Source: Methanomassiliicoccales archaeon (lineage in GTDB: Archaea > Thermoplasmatota > Thermoplasmata > Sysuiplasmatales > Sysuiplasmataceae). From it: a stretch of DNA of 5,904 nt. The number at the start of each line of letters is the position of its first letter. Position 1 is the stretch's first letter. The notes below the pieces were generated by a model. The model did no database searches. It saw only the letters and a program-made list of their open reading frames with translations, and was not told where the DNA came from. A program made the translations under genes and the position numbers. The stretch is taken from positions 1 through 5,904 of the forward strand of contig DAHXLZ010000230.1 of assembly GCA_027365715.1 (NCBI GenBank). Reading direction: 5' to 3'. This document shows positions 5,567 to 5,904 of the stretch, piece after piece.

Positions 5567-5904
5567 TTAATCAGTGCTGTTGCCTGTGCCGGTCCTTTCC
5601 ATCGCCTTAAGTGTTTCTGCAATGTGTCTTTTCGGTTCGAGCTGGGAGCTGAAAACATGCAGCACAGTGCCATCTCTTCCTATCAGAAACGTTGCTCTTC
5701 CAGGAATTATGCCGAGCGAACGCCTGACACCGAACATATCGGCTGTCCTGTGACCACTGTCAGTGAGAAGCTGAAAAGGCAGCGAATGTTTCTGTTTGAA
5801 ACTGATGTGCCTTTCCGCGTCGTCCGTGCTGATGCCCGCAATCCTTACTCCCTTCTTCGCGAACAGGTCGTAATTGTCTCTGAACTCGCATGCCTCTGCA
5901 GTGC
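5567..5904 (-). CDS. bcp: Peroxiredoxin, Bcp/PrxQ family, N-terminus cut by window end
   Basis: Thiol peroxidase that reduces hydrogen peroxide and organic hydroperoxides with electrons from a thioredoxin-like partner, in the cytoplasm. The visible 112 codons begin with TAEACEFRDNYDLFAKKG, then VRIAGISTDD (Bcp hallmark), the LPFQLLTDSG segment, and PGRATFLIGRDG with the conserved arginine. The last two window bases are GC of a codon that should be TGC, the peroxidatic cysteine; the visible C in TAEAC sits five residues after it, the usual resolving position of two-cysteine Bcp/PrxQ enzymes. The window therefore cuts the gene at the active site, and about 40-45 N-terminal residues are missing. 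The C-terminus carries a short polar tail (ERTGTGNSTD). No in-frame start is visible, as expected for a truncated gene. It is convergent with the small cysteine-rich gene. Confidence 0.9.
   Translation of the reverse strand, partial: TAEACEFRDNYDLFAKKGVRIAGISTDDAERHISFKQKHSLPFQLLTDSGHRTADMFGVRRSLGIIPGRATFLIGRDGTVLHVFSSQLEPKRHIAETLKAMERTGTGNSTD

Overview
The window looks like chromosomal DNA of an archaeon, most probably of the Thermoplasmata. Three things suggest this. Promoters are TATA-box type, about 25 bp from the presumed transcription start. Leaderless starts sit beside Shine-Dalgarno-led starts (GGAGG/GAGGGG). The gene content (a DUF3311 + SSS transporter pair, a COG1228-type amidohydrolase, DUF169, Bcp) is common in heterotrophic archaea. 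The assignment rests on sequence reading only. No rRNA, tRNA, CRISPR array, insertion sequence or integrase was seen.

Layout, left to right. (1) Positions 1-951 (+) hold the C-terminal part of a NapA-like CPA2 cation/proton antiporter, cut by the window start. (2) Facing it is a two-gene minus-strand operon: a small DUF3311 membrane protein (2642-2878, TTG start), then a 502-residue sodium:solute symporter (1132-2640), with the stop and start codons one base apart. This pairing is typical of MctP-like organic-acid uptake systems. (3) The region 2879-3257 has no convincing gene but is rich in signals. It holds a candidate structured leader RNA of the transporter operon, a promoter for that operon, and a plus-strand promoter bracketed by two related dyad sites, one an 18-bp perfect palindrome. 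(4) Positions 3258-4391 (+) encode an amidohydrolase with all expected metal-ligand motifs. (5) Positions 4426-5139 (-) encode a DUF169 protein, probably from a leaderless mRNA. (6) Positions 5333-5530 (+) are a probable small gene for a 65-residue protein with eight cysteines. (7) Positions 5567-5904 (-) are the C-terminal part of a Bcp/PrxQ peroxiredoxin, cut inside the expected peroxidatic cysteine codon.

Gene cooperation. The antiporter and the sodium-coupled symporter both bear on ion gradients, but they are convergent and separately transcribed. The amidohydrolase is divergent from the transporter operon, so uptake and hydrolysis of a related substrate is possible; this is inference. 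The small cysteine-rich protein lies tail to tail with the peroxiredoxin, which hints at, but does not prove, a redox or metal theme.

The points most worth a second look are the tandem dyad operators around the amidohydrolase promoter, the folded leader before the DUF3311-symporter operon, and the small cysteine-rich gene. I saw no clear evidence of a wholly new multi-gene system.
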